Shown here: in pieces, positions 9,956 through 19,632 of the stretch
How positions within the stretch are numbered: the first letter of the stretch is position 1
Layout: the number at the start of each line of letters is the position of its first letter
Source: Microcoleus sp. bin38.metabat.b11b12b14.051
GTDB lineage: Bacteria; Cyanobacteriota; Cyanobacteriia; Cyanobacteriales; Microcoleaceae
Direction: 5' to 3'
Assembly (NCBI RefSeq): GCF_013299165.1
Contig: NZ_JAAFKD010000020.1
Coordinates: forward strand, 52,215-116,214
Length of the DNA stretch: 64,000 bases
The notes under the pieces: model-generated
What the model saw: the letters and a program-made list of their open reading frames with translations, nothing else
The model's database searches: none
What the model was told of the DNA's origin: nothing
Position numbers and translations under genes: made by a program

Positions 9956-10012
9956 TATTTATATGGATCTCGTCGTAGTCCAGAACTGTCATAATGGATT
10001 TGGTTTTACAGC

Positions 10013-10618
10013 TTACCACGGCAAGCCTCGCGCATCGGAAAAATCGGCATCGAGAACTGCCCCTGGATCGAATACAGCACCAGTCAAATCAGCTTTTCTA
10101 AACGACGTTACTGACAATTTTTCGATTTCTTCAACTGCGATAAAAAAGCCGATCGCAGTTAACCCCAAAATTACCCCAGAAACTAACAATAAACCAATTC
10201 CCCTCAGATTATCCCCCCCAAACAATGTCACAATACCGTTAGCCCCGATCGCAGCAGCAGCCCCCGCCACAGCCCCAGCGACAATTCCCGCCTCGCCCCG
10301 AGTCGCAGCAATCGCTGTCGCAGCCGTCCCCGCTACCGCCACAGCCCCCGCATCCGCCCCGCCAATCAATCCAACCAAAGCCCCAGCCACTGTCACAGTC
10401 ACCGCAGTTACCCCCGCCCTAGCAATCAAATTTTTTACCCGCCGGCGGCTTTGTCCGCTTCTGACACCCTGAAAATTTGCTCCCCTTAAAATCGCACCGG
10501 TGAAATTGCAGCCTCGAATGTCGCAACCGCTGAAGTTCGCCCCTGATAAGTCCAGCCCTTTAAATGAACGGTTCCGCAAGTTTTGGTTGGCAAAATTGAG
10601 ATTTTGAGGTTGAATCAT
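10013..10618 (-). CDS. Pentapeptide-repeat membrane protein
   Basis: A 201-residue protein. Residues about 5-50 are pentapeptide repeats of the A(D/N)LXX type (NLNFANQNLRN, LDLSGANFSG, NFTGAILRGANFQG). A Gly/Ala-rich stretch follows (about 65-135) with glycine-zipper-like membrane segments, then a clear hydrophobic helix (GIGLLLVSGVILGLTAIGFF, about 139-158). The C terminus returns to a short pentapeptide-like block (FRKADLTGAVFDPGAVLDADFSDA). The two blocks therefore sandwich a membrane hairpin. Similar proteins are common in filamentous cyanobacteria and their function is unknown. The protein may be shortened at the C terminus, because only about four repeats follow the membrane part. Confidence 0.7.
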   Translation of the reverse strand: MIQPQNLNFANQNLRNRSFKGLDLSGANFSGCDIRGCNFTGAILRGANFQGVRSGQSRRRVKNLIARAGVTAVTVTVAGALVGLIGGADAGAVAVAGTAATAIAATRGEAGIVAGAVAGAAAAIGANGIVTLFGGDNLRGIGLLLVSGVILGLTAIGFFIAVEEIEKLSVTSFRKADLTGAVFDPGAVLDADFSDARGLPW

Positions 10619-10620
10619 AA

Positions 10621-10692
10621 GGAAGATGGAAGAAGGAAGAAGGAAGATGGAAGATGGAAGATGGAAGATGGAAGATGGAAGATGGAAGTACG
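10621..10692. repeat. GGAAGAT heptamer tandem tract
   Basis: About ten 7-bp units of GGAAGAT/GGAAGAA type directly upstream of the pentapeptide gene. It is a short tandemly repeated repetitive (STRR) tract of the kind known from filamentous cyanobacteria. Confidence 0.8.
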
Positions 10693-11184
10693 AACCGCGA
10701 AGACGCTAAGGACACGAAGGAAGAGGTAAGAAGGAAGATGTCATATGGAATCTTCGACAAGGGTTTGAGGAATTAAGAACATTTTAACCGTCGGGCGTGG
10801 TTGCCATAGCATAAAACAAGATATATGTCAATTATTATCGGATATTTGGTAACTTCTCAATTTGCCTGTATGATCGATCGCGTGCTAGGAGTTAATCGGA
10901 GCGATAAATAACTGGTACTATCTTTGACATTAAGTTGAGAACAATGCAGCCCCCTCAATCCATACTAGAACTTCAAATCTGAACGCTGTTATCAACAAAC
11001 TTCTCGAAATTACCATTAACTGTCCTGGACGCCGGGGTGGTCAGAAACCGGGTTTTTTGGGAAAATACACAGGTTCCAACTCTCAGATTAAATAAAAAAC
11101 CCGGTTTCTTTGGCGTTGATGTCTGCGTTCTGATTTAAAGAATTCCCGATCGGGATGTAAAATCTACAAAACATTGCAATTATT
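10693..11184. other. Intergenic region upstream of purL
   Basis: No gene seen. Near 10695 is a GCGAAGACGCTAAGGACACG segment of the same dispersed sequence found near 34265 and 50672 in the other orientation. An AAACCCGG-family hairpin occupies about 11030-11125. The purL promoter should lie between this hairpin and 11185. Confidence 0.4.
11030..11125. repeat. AAACCCGG-family hairpin
   Basis: Arms CAGAAACCGGGTTTTTTGG and AAAAAACCCGGTTTCTT around about 40 bp, with weakly pairing GGACGCC/GGCGTT flanks. It sits 60 bp upstream of purL, so it could end transcription from upstream or simply be a mobile palindrome. Confidence 0.65.
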
Positions 11185-13722
11185 ATGTCAAACCTTCCCT
11201 TTTCTCCCGAAGAAATTGCCGCCGAAAGACTCAAACCCGAAGAATATGAAGAAATCGTTCAGCGTCTGGGCCGCCATCCTAATAAGGCTGAATTGGGAAT
11301 GTTCGGCGTTATGTGGAGCGAACACTGCTGCTACAAGAATTCGCGGCCGCTATTAAAACAGTTTCCCACAGAGGGCGATCGCATTCTGGTCGGGCCTGGA
11401 GAAAATGCTGGTGTCGTAGATTTGGGAGATGGCTTACAACTTGCTTTCAAAATTGAATCCCACAATCACCCGTCAGCAGTCGAACCTTTCCAAGGCGCAG
11501 CAACTGGTGTTGGTGGGATTCTCCGCGATATCTTTACTATGGGTGCTCGCCCGATCGCACTTTTGAATTCTCTGCGTTTCGGCAATTTAGATGATAGCAA
11601 AACTCAGAGATTATTTAAAGGTGTAGTTTCGGGAATTAGTCACTACGGAAATTGTATCGGTGTTCCCACAGTTGGCGGCGAAGTTTACTTCGATCCTGCT
11701 TATTCTGAAAACCCGTTAGTTAATGTCATGGCTTTGGGTTTGATGGAAACTCAAGAAATCGTTAAATCGGGCGCAGCGGGAATCGGAAATCCCGTGCTTT
11801 ATGTCGGTTCTACTACTGGTCGAGATGGCATGGGAGGCGCAAGTTTTGCTAGTGCAGAATTGACTGAGAAATCGATGGACGATCGCCCTGCGGTGCAAGT
11901 AGGAGATCCATTCCTCGAAAAATCCTTAATTGAAGCTTGTTTGGAAGCATTCAAAACTGGCGCAGTTGTCGCCGCCCAAGATATGGGTGCGGCGGGAATT
12001 ACCTGTTCGACATCGGAAATGGCAGCTAAAGGTGGCGTTGGAATTGAATTTGATTTAGATAAAGTTCCGGTTCGAGAAAGTGGTATGGTTCCCTACGAAT
12101 ACCTGCTTTCGGAATCTCAAGAACGGATGCTTTTTGTGGCCCACAAAGGACGGGAACAGGAATTAATTGATATTTTTCATCGCTGGGGATTGCACGCTGT
12201 AGTCGCGGGGACAGTCATCGCAGAGCCGATCGTCCGAATTCTCTTTAAAGGTGAAATCGCTGCGGAAATTACGGCGACGGCTTTGGCTGATAATACGCCA
12301 ATTTATCACCGCGAATTGTTGACAGAACCGCCAGAATATGCTAGGAAAGCCTGGGAATGGACGGCGGCTCAGTTGCCGGAATGCACCGCAGCCGGTATCG
12401 AAGTTCAAGGTAATTTGCAGACTTGGAATCAGATTTTGCTGACTCTGTTAGATACTCCTAGCATCGCTTCTAAACGCTGGGTTTATCGCCAATATGACCA
12501 TCAAGTGCAGAACAATACTGTGCTGTTACCAGGTGGCGCGGATGCTGCTGTTGTTAGATTGCGATCGGTCGAAACTTCCCAATCTTCCCTTGCTAAAGGG
12601 TTAGAAGAACCCCCCCAACCCCCCCTTGCTAAGGGGGGGCTACAGAGAGAAGATGCTGTTGGTCAAGCTTCTGCAAGCAAACAGGAAGAAGATGTAATTC
12701 CTCTATTTTCAAAGGGACAAGGTAGAAAACTTCCCGAAATTTCTCCCCCCCTTAGCAAGGGGGGGCCAGGGGGGGTTATTCCCGGAGTTGCTGCAACGGT
12801 TGATTGCAATTCTCGCTATGTTTATCTTGACCCCTATGAAGGTGCAAAGGCGGTAGTGGCGGAAGCGGCGAGAAATTTGAGTTGTGTTGGTGCTGAACCT
12901 CTTGCTGTTACTGATAATCTCAATTTTGGTAGTCCTGAAAAGCCTGTGGGATATTGGCAGTTAGCATCGGCTTGTCGGGGAATTGCTGATGCTTGTCGCG
13001 AGTTGGGAACTCCAGTAACTGGCGGTAATGTTTCTCTTTACAATGAAACGGTTGATGCTGACGGAAATCCTCAACCAATTTATCCGACTCCGGTAATCGG
13101 AATGGTGGGGTTGATTCCGGATTTGACGAAGATTTGTGGCCAAGCTTGGGAAAAACAGGGAGATTTAATTTATCTGTTGGGAATTGGCGAATCATCGGAA
13201 AATTCTGATGTGCAAACTTCTCCGACTCTAGGCGGTTCGGAATATTTGGCTGCTGTTCACGGTACGATCGCGGGTAAGCCTCCAATTATTGATTTCAATC
13301 TAGAAAGAGAAGTGCAAAAAGCTTGTCGGGATGGCATTCGCAGCGGTTGGGTACGCTCTGCCCACGATTGCGCCGAGGGCGGAATTGCGATCGCCCTGGC
13401 GGAATCCTGCATTTCTGCTAAACTGGGTGCCACAGTCCACCTGTACCCAAACTCGCAGCGGTCTCAGCGTTGGGATGAACTGTTGTTTGGCGAAATGGGT
13501 AACTGCATTTTAGTTTCGGTGAGTCCAGCCAACGAGGCTGTTTGGACATCCTATTTGCAGGAGCATTTAGCCGGGAAGTGGCAGAAAATCGGCTTGGTTG
13601 GTAATACTAAATCGTGTTTGCGGGTTTTTACTACCGATAATCTGCCGTTAATTGAGGTTAATATCGCAGAACTGGGCGATCGATACTACAATGCGATCGA
13701 ACGCCGCATAGCTTCAGTCTGA
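11185..13722 (+). CDS. purL: Phosphoribosylformylglycinamidine synthase subunit PurL
   Basis: Catalyses the ATP- and glutamine-dependent conversion of FGAR to FGAM in purine synthesis, acting with PurQ and PurS. The recognisable blocks are [15 protein letters not shown] (about residues 43-57), the [20 protein letters not shown] active-site block (about 89-108) with catalytic His, and a [19 protein letters not shown] block near 266. The C-terminal half has [11 protein letters not shown] and [14 protein letters not shown]. At 845 residues it is about 70 longer than I expect for the short-form family. The excess is a Pro/Gly-rich insert at about residues 460-532 encoded by palindromic repeat DNA. 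All catalytic blocks lie outside it, so activity is plausible. purF follows 250 bp downstream. Confidence 0.95.
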   Translation: MSNLPFSPEEIAAERLKPEEYEEIVQRLGRHPNKAELGMFGVMWSEHCCYKNSRPLLKQFPTEGDRILVGPGENAGVVDLGDGLQLAFKIESHNHPSAVEPFQGAATGVGGILRDIFTMGARPIALLNSLRFGNLDDSKTQRLFKGVVSGISHYGNCIGVPTVGGEVYFDPAYSENPLVNVMALGLMETQEIVKSGAAGIGNPVLYVGSTTGRDGMGGASFASAELTEKSMDDRPAVQVGDPFLEKSLIEACLEAFKTGAVVAAQDMGAAGITCSTSEMAAKGGVGIEFDLDKVPVRESGMVPYEYLLSESQERMLFVAHKGREQELIDIFHRWGLHAVVAGTVIAEPIVRILFKGEIAAEITATALADNTPIYHRELLTEPPEYARKAWEWTAAQLPECTAAGIEVQGNLQTWNQILLTLLDTPSIASKRWVYRQYDHQVQNNTVLLPGGADAAVVRLRSVETSQSSLAKGLEEPPQPPLAKGGLQREDAVGQASASKQEEDVIPLFSKGQGRKLPEISPPLSKGGPGGVIPGVAATVDCNSRYVYLDPYEGAKAVVAEAARNLSCVGAEPLAVTDNLNFGSPEKPVGYWQLASACRGIADACRELGTPVTGGNVSLYNETVDADGNPQPIYPTPVIGMVGLIPDLTKICGQAWEKQGDLIYLLGIGESSENSDVQTSPTLGGSEYLAAVHGTIAGKPPIIDFNLEREVQKACRDGIRSGWVRSAHDCAEGGIAIALAESCISAKLGATVHLYPNSQRSQRWDELLFGEMGNCILVSVSPANEAVWTSYLQEHLAGKWQKIGLVGNTKSCLRVFTTDNLPLIEVNIAELGDRYYNAIERRIASV
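12586..12780. repeat. Palindromic repeat inserted in frame in purL
   Basis: Two inverted copies of a G/C-run repeat (CCCCCCTTGCTAAGGGGGGG near 12620-12639 and CCCCCCTTAGCAAGGGGGGG near 12746-12765) bracket a 110-bp core inside purL. The whole insert keeps the reading frame and encodes PPLAKGG and PPLSKGG peptides. The CCCCCTTAGCAAGGGGG palindrome is a dispersed cyanobacterial repeat normally seen between genes. Confidence 0.8.
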
Positions 13723-13973
13723 AATCCGACATCAGTTGCCACGGATAACAGCCCTCCCACTTAACAGTAGTTGAGAGATCGCAATTTTAGGTCAAAGTTT
13801 AATCGCCAGATCGAGGCGAGTAAATCTAAAATCTAAAATCTAAAATCTGGAACAGGAGGTCTGATTCGTGGCAATATTAAGAAAATGTTAAATTATGCGA
13901 CATCTTCCCGAACAGAATTCACCGGTGAACTTGTCCCCCTCAAATACCATCGCTATTAAGAGCCAACCCATCT
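13723..13973. other. purL-purF intergenic region with AATCTAA heptamers
   Basis: About 250 bp. It includes a short AATCTAA heptamer tract (about 13824-13852). No gene seen; a promoter for purF is likely but not identifiable. Confidence 0.4.
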
Positions 13974-15440
13974 ATGATTCCCAACCATTCCTTCGAGGCT
14001 GACGAGCATTCTAGCAAACCCGACAAGCCCGAGGAAGCTTGTGGCGTTTTTGGTATCTACGCACCGGGTGAAGATGTCGCCAAGTTGACCTACTTCGGTT
14101 TGTACGCGTTGCAGCACCGGGGTCAGGAATCAGCCGGAATTGCTACTTTTGACGGTGAAACAGTCCACCTGCACAAGGATATGGGACTGGTTTCACAAGT
14201 CTTTAACGAATCGAGTTTAGGTCATTTGCCAGGTAATTTAGCCGTAGGCCACACTCGCTACTCTACTACGGGTTCGTCGCGCGTTGTCAACGCTCAACCA
14301 GTGGTCGTTCCAACCCGTTTGGGAAGTCTAGCATTAGCACATAACGGAAATCTTGTCAATACCAAAGAATTGCGGGAAGAATTGATGTCTCGCAATTGCG
14401 AGTTTGTCAGCACGACGGATTCAGAGGCGATCGCAGTGGCGATCGGTTGGGAAGTAGACCATGGGAAAGACTGGTTAGAAGCTGCGATCAGTGCCTTTGC
14501 TATGTGCCAAGGAGCCTTTAGTTTGACGATCGCCACTCCAAAAGGCGTTATGGGAGTCCGCGACCCCCACGGCGTCCGCCCGCTGGTAATTGGCACTCTC
14601 CCCACAACTCCGGTACGATACGTTTTAGCATCCGAAACTTGCGGCTTAGATATTATCGGGGCAGAATTTTTGCGGGATGTAGAACCGGGAGAATTAGTTT
14701 GGATTACAGAAGAAGGTATGGCTTCCTTCCACTGGAGTCAGCAGCAGAAGCGCAAACTTTGTATCTTTGAAATGATCTATTTTGCTCGACCCGACAGCAT
14801 TATGGAAGGTGAAAATTTATATACCTACCGACTGCGACTCGGGCGGATGTTGGCCGCCGAATCTCCCATTGATGCTGATATAGTCATCGGCGTTCCCGAT
14901 TCTGGCATCCCAGCGGCGATCGGCTTTTCTCAAGCTTCCGGCATTCCCTACGCCGAAGGATTGATTAAAAATCGCTACGTTGGACGCACTTTTATTCAAC
15001 CGACTCAGACAATGCGCGAGTCAGGAATCCGCATGAAACTCAACCCTCTCAAAGATGTGTTGGAAGGAAAGCGGGTAATTATTATCGACGATTCCATCGT
15101 GCGCGGGACTACCAGCCGCAAAATTGTCAAAGCCTTGCGGGATGCGGGTGCTACCGAAGTTCACATGAGAATTTCCTCGCCGCCGGTGACTCACCCTTGT
15201 TTCTACGGTATCGACACCGACAATCAAGATCAGTTAATTGCTGCTACTAAGTCAGTCGCCGAAATTGGCATTCAAATTGGGACTGATTCCTTGGCTTTCT
15301 TGAGCCGGGAAGGAATGCTGACAGCCACGAATGAAGACACGAAAACTTTTTGTTCGGCCTGTTTTACCGGCGATTATCCGATCGAGATTCCCGCAGTCGT
15401 CAAACGGGAGAAGCTCATCTTAGAAAAGGCTACAACCTAG
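13974..15440 (+). CDS. purF: Amidophosphoribosyltransferase PurF
   Basis: First committed enzyme of purine synthesis: PRPP plus glutamine gives phosphoribosylamine. The 488-residue protein has a 22-residue propeptide ending before Cys23 in EEACGVFGIYAP; this Cys becomes the N-terminal nucleophile of the glutaminase domain after cleavage. The PRPP loop is VIIIDDSIVRGTTS (about residues 367-380). The C terminus contains FCSACFTGDYPIEI, part of the Fe-S cluster ligand set of the Bacillus-type enzyme, so it is probably an oxygen-sensitive [4Fe-4S] form. It lies downstream of purL on the same strand, as in many cyanobacteria. The start is supported by the propeptide length. Confidence 0.96.
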   Translation: MIPNHSFEADEHSSKPDKPEEACGVFGIYAPGEDVAKLTYFGLYALQHRGQESAGIATFDGETVHLHKDMGLVSQVFNESSLGHLPGNLAVGHTRYSTTGSSRVVNAQPVVVPTRLGSLALAHNGNLVNTKELREELMSRNCEFVSTTDSEAIAVAIGWEVDHGKDWLEAAISAFAMCQGAFSLTIATPKGVMGVRDPHGVRPLVIGTLPTTPVRYVLASETCGLDIIGAEFLRDVEPGELVWITEEGMASFHWSQQQKRKLCIFEMIYFARPDSIMEGENLYTYRLRLGRMLAAESPIDADIVIGVPDSGIPAAIGFSQASGIPYAEGLIKNRYVGRTFIQPTQTMRESGIRMKLNPLKDVLEGKRVIIIDDSIVRGTTSRKIVKALRDAGATEVHMRISSPPVTHPCFYGIDTDNQDQLIAATKSVAEIGIQIGTDSLAFLSREGMLTATNEDTKTFCSACFTGDYPIEIPAVVKREKLILEKATT

Positions 15441-15457
15441 AAAATCTAAAATAGATC

Positions 15458-15724
15458 GGTTCGTAGTGCGGACTTTAGTCCGTAAGAAAAGAGCGGACTA
15501 AAGTCCGTACTACGAACCAATCTGATATTTGTTAATCGAGCGGACCGGTTCGTAGTGCGGACTTTAGTCCGTAAGAAAAGAGCGGACTAAAGTCCGTACT
15601 ACGAACCAATCTGATATTTGTCAATCGAGCGGACCGGTTCGTAGTGCGGACTTTAGTCCGTAAGAAAAGAGCGGACTAAAGTCCGTACTACGAACCAATT
15701 TGATATTTGTGAATCGAGCGGATA
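15458..15724. repeat. 89-bp tandem hairpin array, three copies
   Basis: Three direct copies starting at 15458, 15547 and 15636. Each contains a hairpin with arms TTCGTAGTGCGGACTTTAG and its complement around GTAAGAAAAGAG, followed by a spacer AATCTGATATTTGTTAATCG. It lies just downstream of purF, and the hairpins may act as terminators. Confidence 0.9.
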
Positions 15725-16542
15725 TGATATGACTGGCCGCGCAGTCAATCTAGGAGTTTGAACGAAAATCTAAAATGCTTGAGTTATCGACAATTTTCGG
15801 GGGCTTTCATCCCATTTTGGGCGGCCACTTTCAGCAATTTATGAATTTTCAAATTTTTCTGGTAACTCATTGCCAGAAAGTGTGTAGAAATGTTACATTA
15901 ACTTAGCTCTAGCAAATCTTGCAGAATTTGTGAATTTGTAGTGAGCGATCGGTTGGGTAGAACTTGCGTGAAACCCCAGACTCCGATTTGAGGTTTGGAA
16001 TTGGAGAAAAAATCTCAAATTTCAAATCGCCATCTAAAATCGATCGCCTCAACCTACAAATTCCTTGACAATTCCTGCTCGAAATGCTGTATGCTACCTG
16101 CGAACTGGAGATAGTTCCTCCAAAAGTGCGATCTCAAATTGAAGTCGCATTTCGCACCAACAACGGGTACAAGAGATTTTTTTAGATAACAGGGTCGATC
16201 GCACAAATTTTTGCCACACAAGTATTCCCCAAGCTCAATTGCTTGAGAATTGCGGGCGGGCTATTGATGCGAACTAAATAACTTTAGAAACCCTTGCCAA
16301 GTAAAGAATATGGCTCCTCGCGGGCAAAAGATCACCTCACCCGCACAGGGATACAAGCCCTCGACTTGTATCACGAGCAGCCAAAAAATTTAGATATTTA
16401 GTTTAAGCCGCAGATTCATCTCTGGAATAAATCTAAAATCTAAAATCGTTCGACTGAGCGAAGTCGAAGTCTAAAATCTAAAATCGATTGACTGTTAAAA
16501 GGCGGAATGCGGTTTCTCAAGTCAGCTTAAATCGGAAACTTC
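15725..16542. other. Long intergenic region upstream of desB
   Basis: About 820 bp without a gene I can support on either strand. It includes TCTAAAA heptamer tracts (about 16430-16490) interrupted by GTTCGACTGAGCGAAGTCGAA, itself a palindrome. A region at 16320-16380 has short inverted segments (TACAAGCCCTCGACTTGTA). The length leaves room for a regulatory RNA or long 5' leader, but I recognise none. Confidence 0.4.
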
Positions 16543-17628
16543 GTGCAATCAAACACTGTTATCAATCCGCCGAGCGATAAAGGCTCATCATCTCGTACAA
16601 AAGAGTTACCTTTTACTCTTGCTGATGTCAAAGCAGCCATTCCAGCCCATTGTTTTGAACCCTCGGCTTGGAGATCTCTAGCTTATTTCTTTTTGGATTT
16701 AGGGATTATCGCAGGCTTATATGCGATCGCCTACAGCCTCGATTCCTGGTTATTTTATCCAATCTTCTGGTTCATGCAAGGAACCATGTTTTGGGCATTG
16801 TTTGTAGTCGGCCACGACTGCGGGCACGGTTCATTTTCTAAGAGCAAATGGCTCAACAACCTGATCGGACACCTCTCTCACGCACCAATTCTCGTACCAT
16901 TCCACGGTTGGCGGATCAGCCACAGAACCCACCACGCGAATACAGGCAGCTTGGACAACGATGAAAGCTGGTATCCCGTGTCGGAGAGCAAATACAATGA
17001 AATGACCTGGTACGAGAAGCTAGGACGTTTTTATCTGCTGTTATTTGCATATCCAATTTATCTGTTTAAGCGATCGCCCGATCGGGTAGGTTCTCACTTC
17101 ATGCCCGGTAGCCCGATTTTCCGTCCTTCCGAAAAAGCGGACGTATTGACGAGTTCCGCATCCTTAGTGTTAATGGTAGCCTTTTTAGGCGCGTTAACCT
17201 ATCAATTTGGTTGGCTGTTTTTACTCAAATTCTACCTAGTTCCCTACGTAGTATTTGTAATCTGGCTGGATTTGGTAACATTCCTGCACCACACAGAATC
17301 CGATATTCCTTGGTATCGCGGAGATGACTGGTATTTCTTGAAAGGTGCGTTATCTACGATCGATCGCGATTATGGAATCATCAATTCCATCCATCACGAC
17401 ATCGGTACTCACGTAGCCCACCACATTTTCTTGACAATGCCGCACTATCACTTAAAGGAAGCAACAGAAGCAATTAAGCCTTTGTTGGGTGATTATTACC
17501 GCAAGTCAACCGATCCAATTTGGAAGAGCTTTATTCGCTCTTACTGGGATTGTCACTTTGTCTCCGATACAGGTTCTGGAGTTTACTACGAATCGCGTAA
17601 CACTCGGAAATCGGCTGAAGCTAAGTAA
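16543..17628 (+). CDS. desB: Omega-3 (delta-15) acyl-lipid desaturase DesB
   Basis: Membrane di-iron desaturase that introduces the omega-3 double bond into glycerolipid-bound C18 acyl chains, with electrons from ferredoxin. The 361-residue protein has the three histidine boxes HDCGH (about 91-95), HRTHH (about 127-131) and HVAHH (about 290-294), with hydrophobic segments before and between them. The wording around the boxes (FVVGHDCGHGSFSK, HGWRISHRTHH, IHHDIGTHVAHHIF) fits DesB rather than DesA. The start is GTG at 16543, as no closer ATG precedes the conserved part. desB genes are typically cold-induced; the long upstream region may hold that control. Confidence 0.92.
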   Translation: MQSNTVINPPSDKGSSSRTKELPFTLADVKAAIPAHCFEPSAWRSLAYFFLDLGIIAGLYAIAYSLDSWLFYPIFWFMQGTMFWALFVVGHDCGHGSFSKSKWLNNLIGHLSHAPILVPFHGWRISHRTHHANTGSLDNDESWYPVSESKYNEMTWYEKLGRFYLLLFAYPIYLFKRSPDRVGSHFMPGSPIFRPSEKADVLTSSASLVLMVAFLGALTYQFGWLFLLKFYLVPYVVFVIWLDLVTFLHHTESDIPWYRGDDWYFLKGALSTIDRDYGIINSIHHDIGTHVAHHIFLTMPHYHLKEATEAIKPLLGDYYRKSTDPIWKSFIRSYWDCHFVSDTGSGVYYESRNTRKSAEAK

Positions 17629-17656
17629 CTTCTAATCAACAATAGAATACACCAGC

Positions 17657-17692
17657 AAAACCCGGCTTCTCAAAAAAACCGGGTTTTTCATT
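17657..17692 (+). terminator. Putative terminator of desB
   Basis: Inverted repeat AACCCGG...CCGGGTT followed by a short T run, 29 bp after the desB stop. It also belongs to the AAACCCGG repeat family, so a termination role is inferred. Confidence 0.5.
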
Positions 17693-17755
17693 AATAACAT
17701 TTGAGAAAGGCTATATATTTGGGGCGGGATCTCCGGCCCACCCCACAATAATTTT

Positions 17756-18210
17756 AAGTTGTAGGGTGCGTCAGTTTGGTAATTTTAAATAATCACTCCT
17801 AATCTAATTCTGACGCACCATTTATTTGAAGAGTGCGTCAGTGGTAGGGTGCGTCAGTTTGGTAATTTTAAATAATCACTGCTAATCTAATTCTGACGCA
17901 CCATTTATTTGAGGAGTGCGTCAGTGGTAGGGTGCGTCAGTTTGGTAATTTCAAATAATCACTGCTAATCTAATTCTGACGCACCATTTATTTGAGGAGT
18001 GCGTCAGTTGTAAGATTGTCAATTTGTAGCGAAAATCTCCCTAGCTGACGCACCCTACTTAACTTTAGTGGTAGGGTGCGTCAGTTTGGTAATTTTAAAT
18101 AATCACTGCTAATCTAATTCTGACGCACCATTTATTTGAGGAGTGCGTCAGTTGTAAGATTGTCAATTTGTAGCGAAAATTTCCTTAGCTGACGCACCCT
18201 ACTTAACTTA
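17756..18210. repeat. Composite GCGTCAG repeat array (A-A-A-B-A-B)
   Basis: Unit A (83 bp, starts at 17761, 17844, 17927 and about 18072) carries TAGGGTGCGTCAG and TTCTGACGCACC arms around an AT-rich core. Unit B (about 62 bp, starts near 18010 and 18152) reads GTAAGATTGTCAATTTGTAG and ends CTGACGCACCCTAC. The order is A-A-A-B-A-B. It fills the space between the convergent desB and the membrane protein at 18216. Confidence 0.88.
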
Positions 18211-18215
18211 CAGAT

Positions 18216-18806
18216 TTACAGATTACCTTGAAGAGCGATCGCAGTTGCGATCGTCCACGCATCCACCAATAGCAGCAACAGCGTACAGAAGAGCAAAATC
18301 AGATACATCCAAGGCTGCGACAAAGGTCGAACATCCGTAGTATCAATACCCGTTTTCGCTTCCACCAAACGCACGAATTTACCAAATCCAGCCACCCGCA
18401 TCGGTAACAAATAACCTTCACCCGCATGACTCAGAAAATAATATACTAAACCTCCTTGACCGGTCGATCGAGGTTTAAGAGCTTTCACCTCAGTCCAACG
18501 AAGCGACCAACCCTTGCGAAACACGCGCGGAAACCAGTTCGGATAGGTGACTTGAATCCCCTCCTCGCTGAGAATTACCCGTTCGCACAGCACGCCATAC
18601 AAGCCCACAGCGCCGATCGCAATTGCCACCCACAGTGCTGCGGGCGAAACCGGTGCTTTCGTGACTTCCGACAAAAACGGTAAGGGAATACTCAGGGCGA
18701 CGTACAAACTCAACAGCGTGATTCTAATTAGCGGAGAAAGCCGGAATACTGCCGGCTCAAATACCGGGGGGGAAGATGGGGAAAGTGCGATCGGTTCTGC
18801 TGACAT
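18216..18806 (-). CDS. Conserved cyanobacterial membrane protein
   Basis: A 196-residue protein from the preferred ATG at 18806 (a start at 18866 would add 20 residues rich in Q and S). Predicted membrane helices are at about residues 30-45, 55-75 and near the C terminus (WMYLILLFCTLLLLLVDAW). Between them lies a soluble domain with EEGIQVTYPNWFPRVFRKGWSLRWTEVKAL, reminiscent of a small PH-like or bPH2 fold, followed by a YLLPMRVAGFGKFVRLVEAKTG segment. I do not know a function. It is convergent with desB across a repeat array. Confidence 0.6.
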   Translation of the reverse strand: MSAEPIALSPSSPPVFEPAVFRLSPLIRITLLSLYVALSIPLPFLSEVTKAPVSPAALWVAIAIGAVGLYGVLCERVILSEEGIQVTYPNWFPRVFRKGWSLRWTEVKALKPRSTGQGGLVYYFLSHAGEGYLLPMRVAGFGKFVRLVEAKTGIDTTDVRPLSQPWMYLILLFCTLLLLLVDAWTIATAIALQGNL

Positions 18807-18910
18807 AACTGAAATTTGAGAAGCTGTATATTGATATTTTTGCACAGCTTTCTGGCTCGCGAACAAAACTCAGGCAAATATGAAAAACAAACTAATATCA
18901 ATCCTGTTCA

Positions 18911-19280
18911 GATAAGATAAGACGGCGGTTGAAACCGCGCCTACAAAAACCAAGTCCGCCTCCGCGGACTGAAGAAAAAAAAGTAATTTTAACCGCCCAC
19001 TCTTCAACTAAGATAAGACGGCGGTTGAAACCGCGCCTACAAAAACCAAGTCCGCCTCCGCGGACTGAAGAAAATAAAGTAATTTTAACCGCCCACTCTT
19101 CAACTAACATAAGACGGCGGTTGAAACCGCGCCTACAAAAACCAAGTCCGCCTCCGCGGACTGAAGAAAATAAAGTAATTTTAACCGCCCACTCTTCAAT
19201 TAAGATAAGACGGCGGTTGAAACCGCGCCTACAAAAACCAAGTCCGCCTCCGCGGACTGAAGAAAAAAAAGAGCCGTAGG
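18911..19280. repeat. 96-bp tandem array with GCGGTTGAAACCGC palindromes
   Basis: Four copies (GACGGCGG starts at 18921, 19017, 19113 and 19209). Each has the palindrome GGCGGTTGAAACCGC and a second palindrome GTCCGCCTCCGCGGAC. Because 96 is a multiple of three, long open frames occur on both strands, but they are translations of the repeat and not genes. The same repeat recurs at 41640-41735, 50530 and 51710-52040. Confidence 0.92.
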
Positions 19281-19632
19281 GTGCGTCGCCATTAAAAATC
19301 CCCAAATAAAAATCGCTAGTCTGATAGCGACGCACCTATACTCTTGAAGAGTCGAGCAAACAAAATCAATAATTATCTAACAACACTTGAGAGAAATGGT
19401 ATAAGGTGCGTCGCCACTCGAAAAGTCGATTAAATAGCAGGGATTGTTGATGGCGACGCACTCTACAAATACTCAGACAAATATGGAAAACAGGACTATA
19501 TTTGCAGTGTTGAGTTTCGATCTAAAAGTCTATTCAGAAACTTTGATTCTTAACTGTTGAGTTTCTACAGCTTTGCAGAAGTTGGAATCTTGAGCGCGGA
19601 GTTATCAATTAACTCAAAACTCACAACTTCTA
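19281..19632. other. Intergenic region with GCGTCGC hairpins
   Basis: Holds two hairpins of the GTAGGGTGCGTCGC...GCGACGCACC family (about 19276-19337 and 19404-19466). No gene is supported. Confidence 0.5.

Larger units (their letters stand above)
9412..10012. other. Repeat-rich intergenic region after dynamin cassette
   Basis: About 600 bp without a supported gene. It holds an inverted-repeat element (9431-9562) and a long AAACCCGG-type hairpin (9850-9955). Two overlapping open frames at 9517-9764 are dominated by repeat sequence and show no protein-like composition. Confidence 0.5.

Noticed and set aside
18898..19335. Open frames of 116 and 145 codons on both strands
   Set aside because: They arise from the 96-bp repeat period and have repeat-derived sequence only.
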